Positions 61,736-64,000 of a DNA stretch of 64,000 nucleotides are shown in pieces. The stretch's first letter is position 1; every line of letters starts with the position of its first letter. Source of the DNA: Mesorhizobium sp. ZC-5 (lineage in GTDB: Bacteria; Pseudomonadota; Alphaproteobacteria; Rhizobiales; Rhizobiaceae). The notes beneath the pieces were generated by a model. The model was not told the origin of the DNA. It was given only the letters and a program-made list of their open reading frames with translations, and searched no databases. Made by a program: the position numbers and the translations under genes. Where the stretch lies: the NCBI RefSeq assembly GCF_025753855.1, contig NZ_JAOWPT010000013.1, forward strand, positions 1 to 64,000, in the 5' to 3' direction.

Positions 61736-64000
61736 ATCGAGCCACAAGACTTTACTCGCCTTCCTTGTCTCCCTTGCCGGTCATGGGCGAACCGACTGCT
61801 ACAGCCGGTTCAACGTCCGTACCGGCAAGGGGTATCTCTTGGCCGAGGAGGCCCTGAATCAAGATGTTGTCGCCGCTCACCAAAGCGGCGAACAGCCTAT
61901 AGCCATCTATCTGTTTGCGGGCGAAACGACACGACTCGCCGCTCTGGACATCGACAATCATGGATCGGAACTGAACTGGCAGGATGTGGCCCAGCGCACC
62001 CGGCCGCTTGTCGAGGATTTGCGCTCGCGGGGCATCACGCCTCTCGTGGTGCGCTCGGGAGGCGGATCAGGCATTCATATTTGGCTGGTCTGGCGAGAGC
62101 CGCAGAATTGTCGAGATGTCCGCCGACTTCTGGCGCGGATAATGCGCAAGCACGGTTTCAAGCCGGGCACGGGCGGCATCGCCAACGACGAAATCGAGGT
62201 CTATCCGAAGCAGGATTCAGTTCCAGCAGGGAAGCTCGGGAATCCTATAGCACTGCCGTTCTCACGCCGCTCCGTTCCCCTCGACGGCGATCTTCAGCCG
62301 CTTTCCCTAGATGGCTATACGCCTGCGGCCATCGAGGATTTGCATGCGCCACCTCTTGCCTTGTTGCCGATGGACGATCTTCCCCATGACGAGCGGCCCC
62401 GGCCTCCCCGCTATCCTTCGCCGCCGGACGTGGTGCTCAAGGGCGACGAGTCGCAGGCGAACGCAGCCCTTCGGCATGTTTCCGCGAATGACTACGACAA
62501 CTGGATTCGGATGGGTTTCGTGCTCAAGCACTCCTTCGGTGAAAACGGCTTCCAGCTTTGGGACGAATGGTCGAAGTCGTCGCCCAAGTATCCGGGCGAA
62601 AGTGAATGCCGAAAAGTCTGGGATAGCCTCGACCCCGACGGCGCGGTCGGCATCGGAAGCCTCTTTTATTTGGCCCAGCAAGGAGGGTGGAACGGACCCA
62701 GCGAGCCGCAAATCCGTGAAATGAACGCCAAGTACGGCATCGTCACCCAAGGCACGAAAACCATGATCGTTGAAAAGCAGATCGACCCGGACGAGGACAA
62801 TGCGTTCGTGTGGATTTCAAAAGAGGTGCTACGGGATCGGCACAGGTCGGAGAGTGTTCTTGTCTCAACCGGCAAGACCGTCGAACAGGTGCCTTTGCCG
62901 GTCTATTGGCTCTCTAGTTCCGATGCCGACCACTATCGGCGTATCGACTTCAATCCGGGTCTGCCGCCCGGCCGCAATGGCGATACCTATAACATCTGGA
63001 CCGGCTTTGCGATTAGACCGGAACCGGGCGACTGGAGCATCCTCAAGGAACACATTGCTGAGAATATCTGCGACGGTGATTCAGAACTGAACGAATGGAT
63101 GCTGAATTGGCTTGCCCTTGGCGTTCAACGACCCGGAGATGTCCTTGGAACGGCCCCCGTGCTTTCGGGTCTACCCGGTGTTGGCAAGGGTGTTCTTGCC
63201 CATAGCTATGGAAGCCTCTGGGGTCGGCACTACACGACCATAACCCAGGAATCGCATGTGAGCGGTCGCTTCAACGCGCATCTGTTCGGACGGCGCTTCA
63301 TCTTCATCGACGAAGGCATATGGGGTGGCAATCGGCAGGATGCCGGAACAATCAAGACACGCATAACGGAGCCCTACATGATGCTGGAAGCTAAGGGCAT
63401 CGACCCGATGCGGATTCGGAACCGAACGATCTACATGGTGGCTTCGAACGCGGCATCCATTGTTCCGGCCGACCTTGCTGACCGCCGCTGGCAAATGTTT
63501 GAAGTGAGCGACAAGCGACGCGGTGACCGCGACTACTTTACGGCGCTCGCGCAGCAGTTCGAAGCCGGTGGGCGGGAAGGAATGCTATACGACCTGCTAA
63601 ATCGCGATGTCACTGCCGGTCCCGATCCACGCCGCACGATCAAGACTGCGGGGTTGTTCGACCAGATCCTTCGGGCCCAAGGACCGGAGTTCCGCTACAT
63701 CTTCCAATTTCTCGACGACGGCTTGCTTCCGCAACCCGACGCACCGGGCAATGGACCTGGAGCAACGACCGTGCAGGCCATGTTCAACGAGATGCGCGCC
63801 GCACATCCTGGCGGGCAGTACGTGAACAAGGGCGACTTCGGCAAACGCATGAGAGCGATCATTCCTGGCATCAAGGATGTGCAGAGCGGCTGGTTCATAG
63901 ATGGTCACGGGCCGAATGCGACACGGTCGCGGTCAACGCGGTACACCTTCCCCCCGTTGTCCCAATGTCGGCGCGCGTTCGAGGCACATGCCGGCCAGAA
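61728..64000 (+). CDS. AEP primase / SF3-type helicase replication protein (runs off the window)
   Basis: At least 757 aa from ATG 61728, overlapping the AlpA-like gene; no stop before 64000. N-terminal archaeo-eukaryotic primase of the TOTE-like sort: catalytic ALDID (Asp74, Asp76), SGGGSGIHIWL (His117) and NDEIEVYPKQDS. Then a PriCT-2-like region (SANDYDNWIRMGFVLKHSFG then LWDEWSK). Helicase domain like DUF5906/D5: Walker A GLPGVGKG (481-488), Walker B FIFIDEG, and a sensor segment YMVASNAASIVPADLADRRW. Would prime and unwind the excised element's DNA. Confidence 0.85.
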   Translation, partial: MSESSHKTLLAFLVSLAGHGRTDCYSRFNVRTGKGYLLAEEALNQDVVAAHQSGEQPIAIYLFAGETTRLAALDIDNHGSELNWQDVAQRTRPLVEDLRSRGITPLVVRSGGGSGIHIWLVWREPQNCRDVRRLLARIMRKHGFKPGTGGIANDEIEVYPKQDSVPAGKLGNPIALPFSRRSVPLDGDLQPLSLDGYTPAAIEDLHAPPLALLPMDDLPHDERPRPPRYPSPPDVVLKGDESQANAALRHVSANDYDNWIRMGFVLKHSFGENGFQLWDEWSKSSPKYPGESECRKVWDSLDPDGAVGIGSLFYLAQQGGWNGPSEPQIREMNAKYGIVTQGTKTMIVEKQIDPDEDNAFVWISKEVLRDRHRSESVLVSTGKTVEQVPLPVYWLSSSDADHYRRIDFNPGLPPGRNGDTYNIWTGFAIRPEPGDWSILKEHIAENICDGDSELNEWMLNWLALGVQRPGDVLGTAPVLSGLPGVGKGVLAHSYGSLWGRHYTTITQESHVSGRFNAHLFGRRFIFIDEGIWGGNRQDAGTIKTRITEPYMMLEAKGIDPMRIRNRTIYMVASNAASIVPADLADRRWQMFEVSDKRRGDRDYFTALAQQFEAGGREGMLYDLLNRDVTAGPDPRRTIKTAGLFDQILRAQGPEFRYIFQFLDDGLLPQPDAPGNGPGATTVQAMFNEMRAAHPGGQYVNKGDFGKRMRAIIPGIKDVQSGWFIDGHGPNATRSRSTRYTFPPLSQCRRAFEAHAGQ

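Overview
The window looks like a Mesorhizobium-type alphaproteobacterium (Rhizobiales, Phyllobacteriaceae). The evidence is high-GC coding DNA, an fdsGBACD formate dehydrogenase operon, many DppA/DppB-style ABC genes, MocR and LysR regulators, and several palindromic intergenic repeats of kinds I recall from rhizobial chromosomes. The left ~45 kb is ordinary chromosome; the right ~19 kb (from about 45.15 kb) is accessory DNA. The window starts inside the end of an IS110-type transposase and ends inside a primase-helicase gene.

Left chromosome. 0.3-8.7 kb: a sugar epimerase, then on the minus strand lysR-fdsG-fdsB-fdsA-fdhD-fdsD, a complete NAD-dependent molybdenum formate dehydrogenase with its sulfurtransferase and a LysR regulator. 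A T-N11-A palindrome lies in front of fdsG. 8.9-14.2 kb: DUF47-Pit phosphate transport pair, Mrp ATPase, an enoyl-CoA hydratase flanked by heptanucleotide tandem repeats, a CoxG-like protein and a six-helix potassium channel. 15-23.9 kb: a sugar-acid dehydratase, two small proteins, an MttB-family methyltransferase next to a MocR regulator, pgi and a HAD phosphatase. 24-30 kb: an MFS/AraC divergent pair, a secreted hypothetical protein, an acyl-CoA ligase with a 138-residue Lys/Ala/Pro-rich N-terminal tail, and a DUF924 protein.

30-45 kb: dppABCDF dipeptide uptake; a two-component pair (NtrC-type regulator and sensor kinase) followed by an oxalate/formate-type MFS transporter. Between kinase and transporter are two perfect palindromes 21 bp apart and a near-consensus sigma-54 promoter, so the circuit can be read directly. 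Then come modE-modC-modB-modA for molybdate, with a candidate Mo-box in front of modA; molybdenum is the metal the Fds enzyme needs. A GST-like gene is the last chromosomal gene.

Accessory DNA. A 19-bp sequence occurs at 45147 and again at 47896, where it is part of the 3' part (46 nt) of a tRNA-Thr(CGU). Between the copies lies degraded DNA: an IS5-type transposase remnant, a small membrane protein gene with an in-frame amber, a cysteine-rich secreted protein and tandem hairpins. Right of the tRNA fragment is a genomic island: an eight-gene minus-strand operon with overlaps of 4-8 bp that mixes a type I restriction-modification system (half-size S, M, full-size S, R) with a GIY-YIG/DUF4357 protein, a TIGR04141/DUF6119 protein, a SIR2-like DUF4917 protein and a YgjP-like metallopeptidase. 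Divergent from it are a tyrosine integrase, a hypothetical protein, an AlpA-like regulator and an AEP-primase/SF3-helicase protein. I infer that this operon is a composite defence system in which restriction is joined to an NAD-consuming SIR2-like effector; it is the most interesting object in the window.
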